A DNA stretch of 64,000 nucleotides. Source: Phoronis australis. Its lineage: Eukaryota > Phoronida > Phoronidae. A model generated the notes under the pieces. It ran no database searches and was not told the DNA's origin. It saw only the letters and a program-made list of their open reading frames with translations. The stretch spans positions 320,686 to 384,685 of the forward strand of contig NMRA01000097.1 in assembly GCA_002633005.1 (NCBI GenBank). The letters run 5' to 3'. Position numbers and translations under genes: made by a program. The number at the start of each line of letters is the position of its first letter. Positions within the stretch are counted from its first letter, which is position 1. Shown one piece after another: positions 49,081 to 61,250 of the stretch.

Positions 49081-50398
49081 GTGGGCGGTAGGTAATGAAT
49101 AGGAGGGGTGTCGCTGGTCGCGGCTATCGTGGGCTGTGGGGGTCGAGGGAGACACGTCGTTTTAGAACGATCCTTCAATAATATCTTCATCATCGACACT
49201 CGGCTTAAACGATTGGAATTTGGTTAAAAAAGTCGTAAATGGTGACCCACACTATGTATCTATGGTGAAATGATCATTTGAGTATTGACATTACTCTAAG
49301 TGTTAGTAGAGCATCATCTGCAAAGCACAGAGTCCGTGGTCTAACAATATACTTTTGGTACGAAAAAGTACGGCAATCTGAACATACGTGTAGATTGATC
49401 TCCGGCGGCTGATTGCTCACTGCACCGCAGGTTGGGCACCATAAATTGTAACACGTTGAGGTGAGGCAAAACCCGATAGTAACTTTAATGTCGTCGAACC
49501 TACTAAACGCCATTGTGACTAGAGTGATATTTATTAGTGGACGTCAAGTCAAATCTTCAACTCTGAAGCAATGACCTGCATGTACATGTGCATACCTTCC
49601 AAACTAATTGTGGCGATTCTCTCGAAAACAACTATGCTCTCTGAGAACAGGTTAGAAGACCAACATCGTTACATAATAACATAAAAGCCATACAGAAACA
49701 CAGTCAAAATTGTGCAGGGTTAGCACATTGGGCAACAACCAGACTTATAAATAATGACCCGCTGTTCAAATTCGGAAAAAAACAAAAATCCTTTTTTTTA
49801 TTCAATAAATAAAGCAAATCAGATCAACGTATATAGAAGACAAGGCACAGACAGAACGCTGAAAATATACAGCTATCACGTATGCTTCATAACGTACATG
49901 TACAGTTCATTGTGGATTAAAAAACAAGGTGTTCCGTCAAGATCACGCAAGTTTTCCCGAAACATCGATTTTCGACCTATTGCTCGATCCCAATGTCTAG
50001 TTTTCACCAGCTAAGCCTTGCGTTACGGAGTGAGACTTGATAGGTTTTGTATCTCATTTCCCGCAAAAAAGTGTACTTATACGAATATTATCAAAGTTCG
50101 TTCGGAGAGACAGCGAACATTGCGAGAACATACATGTACGCAAACTTTTTTAATCGACCGAGCTCTATATTCACCTAGTGTGTCCTTCTTAGTTTGCCAG
50201 CTTTCAAAAAAATGAGAACAGTTTCCTAGACTTTGGTCACAATTGGCAACTACGAAGACAATCCCGAAATAGGAAATTGTTCGAATACTTAAAATGTAAA
50301 GAAACGTTTTTCGAATAACGCGCTCAAGTATGTAGAGCACTCAAGCAGCTCTTGCGTTTACGTGATCAAAAAGTGTGGGCTGTGCTTAGAGCGTGAAA

Positions 50399-50553
50399 TC
50401 ACACGTGCTCTATTCTAAGGAATATTTCGTTGGCCATCGGACGACTAATCGACTCGTAGCCGGTGTAAGCGTCCTTCTCAGTTTGTCCAGGACACGTCCG
50501 TTCGTGTAGTTTTATGCTGTATTCCGCTACTGGAAGTTTGCAGTATCCGCCAA
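50399..50553 (-). pseudogene. CTHRC1-like copy A', final exon
   Basis: It is open from the acceptor tttacttgcag to a TGA, phase 1, with GGYCKLPVAEYSIKLHERTC and DAYTGYESISRPMANEIF. The tail ends three residues later than copy A. Taken alone it looks functional, but its partner exon a (51482-51271) has a frameshift and no donor, so the copy as a whole is probably dead. Confidence 0.65.
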
Positions 50554-51270
50554 CTGCAAGTAAAGAGCACAAAATATATTCATACGAAACCGGACAATTT
50601 CATAAAAATAGCGGTTCGCCTTGTAAGAATGCTGTAACAGGTGAAGTCATTTACCCAAACGCTCGAGCTGTTTACAGTTGAAGACGACACTGGCAAAGCA
50701 CTCGCAACTGTTCGGTTACTGAACGGGAACAATAAATTGCAAGCCACAATTCAAAATTCAATTTTCATCGACCAGTTACCTAATTAAGCTCTCACTTTTC
50801 GCTTGCGTTATTTTATATAATTTTACGTGACCTTGTTTTTCTGAATTTCTCGCGTCTAAGGAACGCATCCCTGAGCTTGGCGCTAGCCTAGTAGGTACAC
50901 TGTACATGTAACACTGTCACTTGGGGGTAAATATCATGACTTCTGAAGAAGCAATGCTATCGGTGCCTCGTTCAGGCAACTGAAACTAAGGTTTCAATTT
51001 TCTGAAAGATGTCTGTGATACCGTTTATTCTTCATGACTACAATGTCAATACAGCCGTTTGTGTTCAAAAGGCAGGAAATGTCGTCAATGAACGCCTTGC
51101 ACCATTTCATGGTCTCAAGTTTCATTTCCACTTGATATTTCCACAACATCTTAGGCTACGTGCAATTTTGTTACGACTCGTCTAATTCAAGTTAACATTT
51201 CTCCCGTCAGAAATGACTGTCGTTGATACGCAAAGAGCAGGTTGGTCACGCGTGAAAGTTTCCTTTTCGA

Positions 51271-51482
51271 GAAACATGGTGTTTGTTGGTCATCGCCCAC
51301 GTTTTCCGTCCTGTGGAATAGACTTTGATAAACTAGTGTTGAAATTGGTCCAGACGTTGAACGGTCGGCTCCGTTAAAGTTCAGGTACCATCGGGAACAT
51401 CCGGGGGTGCCGTTCTGTCGGAGATCACCGTTGAACTGTACCGCTAGCAAACTCTAAGATGACTCTTTGTGTATGTGGTCGA
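51271..51482 (-). pseudogene. CTHRC1-like copy A', exon part a (broken)
   Basis: It aligns base by base with 9357-9144 and keeps the signature as RWYLNFNGADRST, with the conserved Cys changed to Arg. A one-base deletion in the first 15 bases shifts the frame, the acceptor is altered to tgaag, and the stretch containing the gtaagt donor is deleted. These independent lesions mark it as a pseudogene. Confidence 0.75.
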
Positions 51483-52706
51483 CTTCAGACGACATGAAAC
51501 ATACAAGCAATAAAAACATATTGCTTAAGGTGCAGTAACGTGGGCATTGTGTTGCTACTGTTTAAATAATCATTGAATAGCACTGGTTATCTTATATACG
51601 CATTTTAAGCTCACTTATGTGATTATAATTTGGACACTGTTGCAGCAATTTGCTACCTGTCAAATATTTTTCAAAGATACTTGACAGATTCTGGTAAAAC
51701 TTCACAGTATAGCTTGTGCAAAGTTATGGTGAACATGGCTTAACAGGGTTTCATGAAACATGACGCAGAGATACACATATATATGGCGGAGAAGAATAGA
51801 TTTTTGGTCAATTTTGACTGCAGTTCGAGGTGCACATTTATTTTCATTCTTGGTATGGACTTCAGTGCATAATAAAAATCAATTCTATGGTTTGAAAACC
51901 TGATTGATAGTTTGCAACCGGAACTGTTGAACGAAAATGTCCGTTTAAAGGCATATTAAGAACTACATATGCGGGTACTTCGGTAGTATGTGTATAACCT
52001 TGAAAACTCCGTTACAATCAGTGGCTATGTCGCTTGTTTACATGTTGGTTTTGACACGGGCTTAAAACATTAAGTCAGGAAATAAGGTGTCCTTGTCTTA
52101 CTTACTTTGAAGTTGGCCATTTTTGCATACTGAATATACCTTTAATTAATTATTCATCAATACAACGTCTGTGGTTTAAGAGAGATGGAAAGCATCGTAA
52201 AAATGCTACCCTAAATGGATTGTGTATCCAATAGGCATCTTGGCTGCTTTAAGTAGGGATACAAGGCAGGTTTACTGGACAGCAGGCAGGAATTCCATCT
52301 CTTACTGGTTGTCAATCCCCTATTCCTGTTGCCAGCAGTTCCATTCAACACAACCCATCCCAATTCGCTACCCATTTCAGTTCCCATCAAGCACGAATGC
52401 TTGGGGTCCAGTGCCTGGTTGCATGAAACAGTCGGATAAGTGGCGATTCCGCCATGTTTCATAAATCTATTTCGTAGATTTGTTTTCTACGTTGAATTCG
52501 CAAAATTATGCAACGCCCCTATTTTAAGTACTAATTCCCTAAATGTTTTGTCACACTCAAGTGCGCAGTTCTTTAGTTATATTATTAAAAAATGCCATAA
52601 GTCAAAAGAGGAGCTCGTCAGTAAAGATAAAATGATAGAAAAATATAACAACGGAGAGTAAAGAAAGGAACATATTCGCAAAAGATTGGGGCTACTCAGT
52701 TGAGCA

Positions 52707-52857
52707 CAGGCAGATCCATGGGGAATCAAAGGGGTCCGGCCCTTATTTTGTTTGATGTTAGTGATATCAAATGTAGATATAATTTCGACCACGCCTATTA
52801 AAAAACCTTTAACCCGGACCCCCTCACCTTTTAAAAATCCTGGATCTGCCTTTCTGA
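52707..52857. mobile_element. Short GGATC-TIR element, copy 2
   Basis: Duplicate of 10581-10720 with ends CAGGCAGATCCATGGGG and cctggatctgcctttctg. Confidence 0.55.
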
Positions 52858-53477
52858 ATTCGTGTTTGGATGGCGTAAGGTGACAGTTTTTGAACATTGG
52901 CGTACCGAACATATGACGGTTGGGGGAGGAGAGTCTGTTAATTTTTCACTATTATTTTAAAACCAAATTTGTGTGTTGAAAGTTTTAATTATTAATTGTG
53001 AATTAATTGATATCAACGCCTGGAATATTGAGGGTCAGAAAGCTACCTTTTGGTTGAGGAGCGCCAATCGTGTTTGCTCCTACCTCTCCTTCACTAAATT
53101 ACAAAAAATCCTTCAGGTTCTGCAGCTGCCGACCCTCCAATCATCTCTTTCACCTTCGCACCTCTGGTTAATGAGTCTCCCTCTTGCTTATGATATGTAT
53201 TTCTCGTAATTTATATTATCTTTGCTGCACAAATTTGTATCGATTTACTCTTCATTTGCCTAGTCATTTTTCCAATGCATTGCTTATAATTTTTCTCAAT
53301 TTTGAATTTTGCAAACCATGGTAATCAATGCCTCCTGTACTTCGTCGGCGAGCACACGCACACAGGCTAGGTGTCGCCACGGTCCAAGACACAATAATGG
53401 CGGTGGTCAAAGTGAATAGTTTTGTTAAAGTCTTTGTATTTTCCTTCGCTAGCAGATACAATAATAACCCATCAAGA

Positions 53478-53495
53478 TATCTCACTAGTGAGATA
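53478..53495. repeat. Perfect 18 bp palindrome
   Basis: TATCTCACTAGTGAGATA reads the same on both strands. It sits just beyond the 3' side of the minus-strand tRNA-like segment and is absent from block Y copy 1. Confidence 0.85.
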
Positions 53496-53510
53496 ACATT
53501 TTGACGTGAA

Positions 53511-53582
53511 ACCGAGGCCGGATTCGAACCCGGGCCTCAACAGTTGCGAGTCGCCGACTTTACCACTACACCACTCAGCGGT
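53511..53582 (-). repeat. tRNA-derived segment (SINE head or tRNA pseudogene)
   Basis: The minus strand gives a 72-base segment starting ACCGCTG and ending CCTCGGT (five of seven acceptor pairs), with a box-A-like TAGTGGTAAAGTCGG and a perfect box B GGTTCGAATCC. The anticodon and T stems pair poorly and there is no CCA, so a functional tRNA is unlikely. A tRNA-derived SINE or tRNA pseudogene fits better. It lies in a stretch specific to the second copy of block Y. Confidence 0.6.
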
Positions 53583-54859
53583 GACGTCATCGAACGTGAA
53601 AACACAATACCTAAATGAGCACGCGCAACAATTGCATGTTCAGCAAAGGGCATTACACCGACAATTATACGCTACGAAAGCTAAGACGCATAATTTCCAT
53701 AAAAACGATATTTTAATTCAATGAAATGTTTCTCTCGTGTTCTCTCACATGTAAATCACCGATCTCCAATTTGAATGCATGTGTTGCGGTCGCGATCCTT
53801 TGACTTGAACATTATAGTCAGTTACTAGTGGTAACCTACTTTAGTAGACGATATACAGGTGTAATTGATTGAGCGATGAAACTAAAACAGCATTATAACG
53901 GATAATCAGTGTTTTCACAAGTCCACAAATACGCCATATATTAGGGATTTAGTTGAGTCCCTATTTCGGACTGTTTCATGCATCAAGTCACAGGAGTTTG
54001 CGTGCATGTCACTACAAACTATCGGAGTTGGTTTCACTCTATACTAAGTTTTTGCATTCTAATGCCAAAAAAACATTTTCCGAACCAAATTTGCTGGTGT
54101 GAAGATGTCATCCGAGAGATGTAGCAAAAGTTTAGGAAATGGCCCGTGCGGGTCTCAGGAACAAAACACTTTTCAAAACGGCGACATGCTCTTCTTTGTT
54201 ACAAAAGGCGGAGATTTACGAAAGACAATTACGTTTAAAATATTGTTTTTCACTTAAACGGCTGTAACAGGCAACGTGGCGGTTGACTCCCAGATTGTGC
54301 ATGCATTTCCCATGTCTTTAGCCCTGCATGTTGATACTAGACAGTTTCACGGTGAAGTGACGCACATAGGTACCGCAGCTGTATGCAAATTCGAGGTCTG
54401 TCGGAGATCAACACCCAGTGTTACCTACAGTAGCTGCAGTTTGACATTAGCTAAGGAAGCTGAGGTGGAGTTCGTAAGATTTGTGTGCCTTGTAATTTTT
54501 GTTCGTCAATAGGCGTAATTTCACGTAACTTCTCAAAATGGCAAGCGGATAGGGAACCTCGAGCGAACTGCCAAAGATTTTCATGGATATGTTCAAGTTA
54601 TGTTTACTAAAATAGATCCACAGTCATGATATGTGTTAATTATAACTCCATGTGCATATATGTGTGTTTTATTCGATTTTATTAGCTTTATATTGAGTAA
54701 CTGTACATGTATGGGGGTGTACTATCGCCCTTTACGCCTGCGGCATTCAGGGCCATATAACTGCCTAGTCGTGCTCAGGTTTACAACGCTACACCCATGT
54801 CAAAACTGTAGGTCTTATGATTAGGAACGAAAAGGCATATGCGTTGCAGCACTTCACTC

Positions 54860-56212
54860 TAACACTTAGGGTGGCATCAACGGCGATGACGACGACGACG
54901 GTGCGTCGAGTGCTGTGTCGCACTGGTCTACTTGGAGCAGTGGTGCGTCATCGACGAAATCTTCTGCGAAATGGAAATTGAAAAGGCAAAAAGCCTGGCA
55001 GGACAAGAGACACTTAAAGAAGAACTTGCTCTGAACAGAAAAAGCTTCATTTAGCACAGAGACTTGAGAATGAGAAGCGTAGCTGGGATCAAGAGACTGA
55101 GGAAGATCAGATTCTGTTAGAGGTACGTGAGCAAGAGATTAAACTAAAAACAGAAGTGTGACTTGCTGAGGCTCACGAGTATTTGTGTGATGAACATGGT
55201 TCCAGTTATGCCATGAAGGCTATGCTACATATTATGTCATCAGTAGTTCATACCCCTCCGAAGCCAAACGCTGTTCTACCAAATTCACATTCTATAGCGT
55301 TTCCAAAATGTGTGCTTTGTTCTGAATGCGACGTTATGCCCCCTGTTTTTGTCTCAGGTACAGCAGTCGATGTCGTTGCCAAGATTTTGAGAAGTTACAT
55401 GCACCTGACGTGAAAAATGCTATGCCATCAGAAGACTCGGCAGCCATCTGTTTCCCCCCTACATCTGAACCAGGTATTAAGAACAGCAATTCAGCCATCC
55501 CAGCCAACTGTGTTGTTTCAGAAAGAAGCATACACGGTAGGCCATTGAACCCTGGCGCTCATGTCTTCATACCAGCTTCTGCAGGTGCCAACTACGTGCT
55601 GGACGCTTATCAACAGCTTGCAAGCTCAGTGACATTACCGAAATTCAGTGGGGGCATACTTAGCTATACCGTGGCCTTTGACGCACGGGTGGTGTCTAGA
55701 GTTGCAGGAAGCTCCGACTTTCTGTACTATCTGGACCAACATCTTGTGTGTGAGCACAAGGACCTTATCGGCGGGTGCGTATACTGCCACCAGACTAGGG
55801 TTACTTTACGGCTAGGAAGCTTTTAGACATAGAATAGGGTGACCAGTATAAGATTTCTAACGCCTACATGAAGAAGCTGAGACAACGGCCTGCAGTCAAA
55901 GGTGATGACGCAGTGGGTCTGCGACAGCTAACTCATTTTCTTCAGAAGTGTCGCCACGCCATGTTTGGTGTTTCATCTTTAGATGTGCTTAATCACATCT
56001 CCAACCTACAGACTGTGATGCTCAAATTGCCACCATACCTGCAAAATAAGTGGAGAGACAAGGTTGCCCAACTGAAGTTTGCAGCCATCATCAAAACGTT
56101 TCTGGACATGGTCGACTTAATTCATCGAGCTCAGCAAGCTGCCAGTGATCCAGTGTTTGGAAGAGAAGCAGTGGCGGAGAGACCCTATCAGGACAAATTT
56201 CACGAATAATCG
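54860..56212 (+). pseudogene. BEL/Pao retrotransposon gag relic
   Basis: Plus-strand frames give, in order: a Ser-rich and coiled-coil segment (MEIEKAKSLAGQETLKEEL at about 54970); a mid-region with EAHEYLCDEHGSSY; the gag core starting TLPKFSGGILSY (about 55634) with SSDFLYYLDQHLV; and MKKLRQRPAVKGDDAVGLRQ to NLQTVMLKLPPYLQNKW (55868-56060). This matches the DUF1759-type gag of BEL/Pao elements. At least two frameshifts and several stops separate the parts. No protease, RT or integrase follows and no LTR was identified. Confidence 0.8.
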
Positions 56213-56880
56213 ACGTACATGTATACAGAACTTTTCTACCGAAACTATGCGTTTTGATTGGTCAGTTACGACGTCACTCAAAATCCTGACAATGGGTCCA
56301 ATTATGAGAAAGCACAACTTGACGTAGTAGCATTTGGTTCTGGGCATGGTAACAATGATGATATCCTCACCTGACGGCAGCCTTGTTTGCAAAAACATTT
56401 GATTTCCCAAAAGTGTGTTTTAGTCCCTTCAAATTTCGAAGCACACGTGCTCAAACAATTTATCCGCACTATAACTCCGCCACATGCGCATAACCTATTG
56501 GCACTGAGTAATTTCCTGGTGACGTTCACCTTAACGATTGAAAATTTAGTTCAGCCAAAAGAGAAAAAAATAGGTTAAGACAGAAAAATTATGGTAAACA
56601 AAGCCTTTCAAGAAGTTTCCAAATTTGAAACGCTTACAAAAGTGGTTTCATGTGAACTTTCTATCCGCCTGTGGTAGAATTATCTCGCACATAATTGTTT
56701 GTGTTCTTAGTATTATCATCCAAATTTATTGTAACTTGTGCCTTTCAATGAACATTTATCGCCTGTTCTTCTGGAAAAGTAAAAGAGTTATATCAGAATA
56801 TGAGCGTTATAGAAACTCGCGATTCATTACCGTGGCAACCAGTTCCAAATTAAAAACACCAAGGAACAACCCTACCACTC
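56213..56880. other. No gene seen
   Basis: About 56345-56430 is shared with 47960-48070. The rest is unassigned. Confidence 0.4.
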
Positions 56881-58440
56881 CATCATCTTTCAAATTGAAA
56901 CACATCAAACATGATATGGTTATAGATTAGCTGATCTGGTGTTACGGGCATTTCTTGGTAGATACAAGCTACGTACATGTAAAATATGGACGACCAATCG
57001 AGTCATGTTCCACTGTGGTTTGGTGTAAAAGATCGTCAGATATTGCTGCCTGTCTGCCCCTGGTGAACAAGGAATGTAACACGAAAGCTCGTCAAAATTA
57101 TTTTTAAATAATTTGTGACTAAAGTACCATCTTGCAAAGTCTAGTATAGTGTAATTCACTTTCCTATACGTAGAAATTTCTGGAGAAAATCACAAATTCA
57201 CGATTTTTTAAAATTATGTAGTTACCGCAGAGTATAATTCTCCACTTGTGATCAATCGAGAACATGCGCTCACAGTTGGTTACTTGAATTCGTTTATGGT
57301 CAAAGTTCACGTTTTCCGTATCAGGGAAATGTGCTACGTCTATGTTTTGCCATACGAAATAAAGAGACATGGGAGAAAAAATGACAAAATGTCGAGCAGT
57401 TGACATAGTTTCAGAAATTTGAAACTAAGCGTAAATGATTCGATAAAAACAGAGATGCAAAATCTTTACGCAAAACCCCTAAAAATATCCAATGAGCTTG
57501 TTGAATTCTGTCTCAGTTGCAGAGAACCACATTTATTACTAAAATTCAATAGTCTGGTTATCGCGTTCTAGGTCTCTTGAAAATGAAATCAAGAATGTCG
57601 AGGCGTTCCGTTTGTGGTAAATAAAGCAACGTAGTGTTTGACCTTGTTGTGGCTCTTTCGCTTTTCCACGGGATTTAGAAACAAGTTTGTACGTCAAGAA
57701 ACACGTATGTTGGTTGAAATGATACACAGACGCTGTGTAGTTGTGTACGCTACTCTCACGTCAATGTAGTTTAAACATTTTCAGTTGAGTTCCATTTTCT
57801 TCAATTTCCGCGTGTTTGGGATATCATAGTAATGAGTGCGATATACAATTTACATGGAAGAAATGCAATTTTAAAATTAAACAACAAATAACGATCAATA
57901 ACAGCATTACAGTATTTAATCGTATAACTGAATTGATTTTGTCCATGAGAAAGACGCTTAAACGATCAAGCTAATATAAATTAAAAATCATTGGCAAGTG
58001 CATTCATGTGCTCACGGAAAATTTAAACACTCATCACAATTGAACATAAAGAAGACAGTATCGTCACGGTTATTGTCGTCATGGAATTAATCTATGAAAC
58101 ACCATCACCTATCACTCACCACCTGGATGTCCACATCAATGCAAGCAACCAGTTTGTCATGCAGGTCCTTACAGACATCTCTGTATTTTATACAAAACAT
58201 CTAGAAAACTAAAGATTTTGACTTAGTAAAGTATATATTTTTTAATTTAATTGTTCACATTTAACAATCTGTCATCAATAAGTGCCTTATGCTACCATAT
58301 CATTTTTTAATATGTAGCAAAATCAGTGGAACATTAATATTGAAAAAACGGTATCCATAACTTGAACAAATTCCATTTCATATAAAATCTGAAAGACGAT
58401 TCCTAAAACGTTTTAACACTTCAACCTAACTACACCACTT
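56880..58440. repeat. Duplicated block X, copy 3
   Basis: Collinear with 60-1680, more diverged than copy 2. Shared words include gattagctgatctgg near its start (about 56927), the 'gaccaatcgagtcatg' run and, late, 'acattaatattgaaaaaacggtatccataacttgaac'. Non-coding. Confidence 0.8.
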
Positions 58441-60235
58441 TGTTTGCATTTCAAAAGTCCTATTTTATCCCGTCACGCAAAGAGGGACCAATTTAAAATC
58501 ATTGCATAGCACAACTTTTGAGAGTAGTGCATAATGCATAATGTCGAAAAGATTCATGTTATTCCAACTAGCCATTTCCGAGTTAAAATGCTTCCAAATT
58601 TGAACATTTTGTTTGGGTCTTACATGTACATGACCGTAAATTAGCATGTCCCGAGATTGGCCGATGAGACTGTTTAGTTTCGCATCAAATCGATTTTTGT
58701 ACGTGATACATCAAAAAATCCACAAGCGAACGTGTCGACTTATATTGTCGGAAAAAATTGCTGTCAAAATTTGTTTTTCCTTTAAAATAAACTTATTTGT
58801 AAAAACTCAAAATGATTATATTTCATAAAATCTTGTATTGAATTACAAATGATTAAAAACCTATCAAACTGAGTGAAAAACAAAGTCTTCGCATCTTTAA
58901 ACAAGCGGTGTAGTTGTTAAAAGAACAAAACGATTTCCAATCAGACTTGACTATAAGTCCCATGACCTTGAACGGATTAGTATTTTCATGAAACACGTTG
59001 CTGCGTCAAACACTGATGTCTTTGACTTTCATGCAAAATTGCCTGTTAGGTTTCAACGACGAGAACTGAAACACCAGAAGCCCTTGTATTCTTGCAACAA
59101 TAGAAATTAAAAATATAACTCAAGGAATGATATTCAATGAATTCAATGCCTAAGGAGTAATCTATGTACTGGAATCTAAACACGAAAGTCGACCAGTTTC
59201 TGGGCGTACTTCGAATAACATTAAGGAAGGATATTAACCCCTAGCTAGAGGAGTTAGGATGCAACGTCGAAATGGAAATGCTATTTCAAAGATTGTTGCG
59301 TCTATGATACAATGATTATGCAAATGCTTTTATATTAAACAATTGGATTAATCATATAGCTTGATAGAGTTGCTAATATGAAATTTCACTTTTATTCAAC
59401 TCTGGCGTTACTACCGTATTTTGCATCTAGTTATAGCCATGCTCAAGCGTCTATGGTCGAACTAAGTGAGAAAAACTATGCTTGAAATTCATTCGATATG
59501 TTTTCACCCCAGTCACAACTTTAAATATTCTCATCTTTTGAACCAAAATGCATGAACAAGTACATCATTTGTTTGTAATTTTAAACAGCTTTTGTTTTTC
59601 AGTGGAACAGTTGGTTTTTGTAGTGTGTGTGTATGTCAACCAAATATTTCGATAATTGCCTTTTGATTATTATCCAATGTTTAAATATTAAAGTAATTTT
59701 TTCATCAATTGCAAATTTGAAAACAATAAAACCAATGGCAACAGTTCTCAATGTTTGAAAACAATGAAATCGACTTGTTAACCAATTGTCCTGCTAACTC
59801 ACAGGAGCTTAGCAGGATGTCCTGATCTTTGTTATACACTAGGAGATGGGCTGTCAAACTAGGCGAAGAAATCTTATGCACAGGTGAAAGTGCACGCGTT
59901 TGGTAAGGAAATGTGCAAAGAACAGCAACCTGGCCTATAGACGATTAGACAAAGACACCTATATGTGAAATACTTGTGTAAACTTAACTAATTCCATTAT
60001 TTTGACTATAGACGTGTGGGACTAACTAAGGGGGTGTTTTTAAAGCTAGAATTGTCTGCTCTCACTCTCTTACAGTTTTTGGCGTACGAAAAGCGTTCTG
60101 TGAATTACCTCTGAAACCCTCCCCAGAAGGTAAAATTGATAGTTTCGCCCTGCCACTTGAATCCCAGAGGTATGTTCGGCATGCAAAGGTAACCGATATT
60201 CTTACATGTCTTGGGTGTGTTACGACACGACCGTT
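58441..60235. other. No gene seen
   Basis: AT-rich sequence with no recognised domain or repeat partner. Confidence 0.4.
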
Positions 60236-60410
60236 TAATAATATCAAGTACGTAATTTTTGATATTGCATTGGCGAATCACAAAGTAGTGCAAAAAATCC
60301 ACATGCCATACATTTTATCGTCTGCAAAACACGAATACCAACTACCAAACGCGCGCCAACCAAACAATGCCGGAATCCCGTGAGGATGACAAGGTTACGA
60401 TTCACATGAC
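60236..60410. repeat. Low-copy repeat shared with 31.2-31.4 kb
   Basis: See 31215-31400. After it, 60405-60500 resembles 1940-2030, so several diverged repeats are chained here. A single N at 60508 lies in a pyrimidine-rich run. Confidence 0.65.
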
Positions 60411-60639
60411 CTCATCGTCATCCTTGAAATTACTCGGTGAGGACACGTAGAGACTGCATCCACGCTATCACGCACATCAGTACAAAAACAGAGAATTCCT
60501 AAATCCCNCCCTCTCCCTCTCCCTGTCTCTCTCTCAACATTTGTTTGCGTTTACTGACGAAATTGGGAAACCTGTAAAATACATTTTTATTGTCAGTGTA
60601 CTGTTTTATAGTTGTTTAAATGGCAACGATCATGAGTGT

Positions 60640-61250
60640 TACACAGTGCGCCCAGTAAAGACGTGGTGTCACGGTGTGGCTCAGACGACCCCGTCGTTGC
60701 GTTTTTCAAGAAGGACTAGCTTCGCACGGTTACCACGTAAAGGCCGTGCTGTTATGAATACTTTTAAGTATGGTTTGCTATTATCATCCATTTTCGATGC
60801 AGGTCTCCGTGAAGCACGCGACCGCAGCATACGGCTTACGGCTACAAGGCGGCGAACGAATGCCCATAAATTACGGAGGCCGCTCATAGCTATACTCAAA
60901 TTCCGGAAAATTATTCAACGTTGACATTGCATCTATAATTTATCTCGCTAAGGAATGTCGAGTACGAGGACTAGTGGGCGTAGAGGGTAAAAATAGGCCG
61001 CTGACGAACACCCCCGAATTGTGTTTGGCTGCGAGAAAGTAGCGCGATCGCCACATAGACGAAGTCACGAATCTTTAAGGCAAGGAACAAAAAAAAAACT
61101 CGTCGAGGTTTACGGCTGCCGGACCTGGCGCTATTCCGTCGCGGGAACGAATGAGAATGAAGCGTTGTGCGGGAATGGATGTATTCGCTGCCGCTCTCGA
61201 GTTGTTTCTGTCCGACGGAGCCGAATGTCAACATCCGGGTCCGAAATAAG
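60640..61250. promoter_or_regulatory. CpG-rich patch
   Basis: Against an AT-rich, CpG-poor background this stretch has many CG dinucleotides (for example cgaccccgtcgttgcg, cgcgatcgcc, ccggacctggcgc). Open frames exist on both strands but none has a domain. It could be an unmethylated promoter region, an exon of an unrecognised gene or a young repeat. No TATA box or clear transcription start is visible. Confidence 0.3.

Larger units (their letters stand above)
49080..54857. repeat. Duplicated block Y, copy 2
   Basis: Collinear with 6967-13070, with differences noted in separate entries: broken CTHRC1-like exon a, short CA tract, a tRNA-like segment where the first copy has other sequence, and loss of the left part of the ggttgcat MITE. 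It ends near 54857, where the BEL/Pao gag relic starts. Confidence 0.85.

Noticed and set aside
53511-53582. Functional tRNA gene
   Set aside because: Anticodon and T stems pair poorly and two acceptor pairs are mismatched; a SINE head or pseudogene fits better.
60105-60302. Cys-containing minus-strand frame as a CTHRC1-associated exon
   Set aside because: No acceptor is visible and the related sequence at 31.2 kb does not keep the cysteines.
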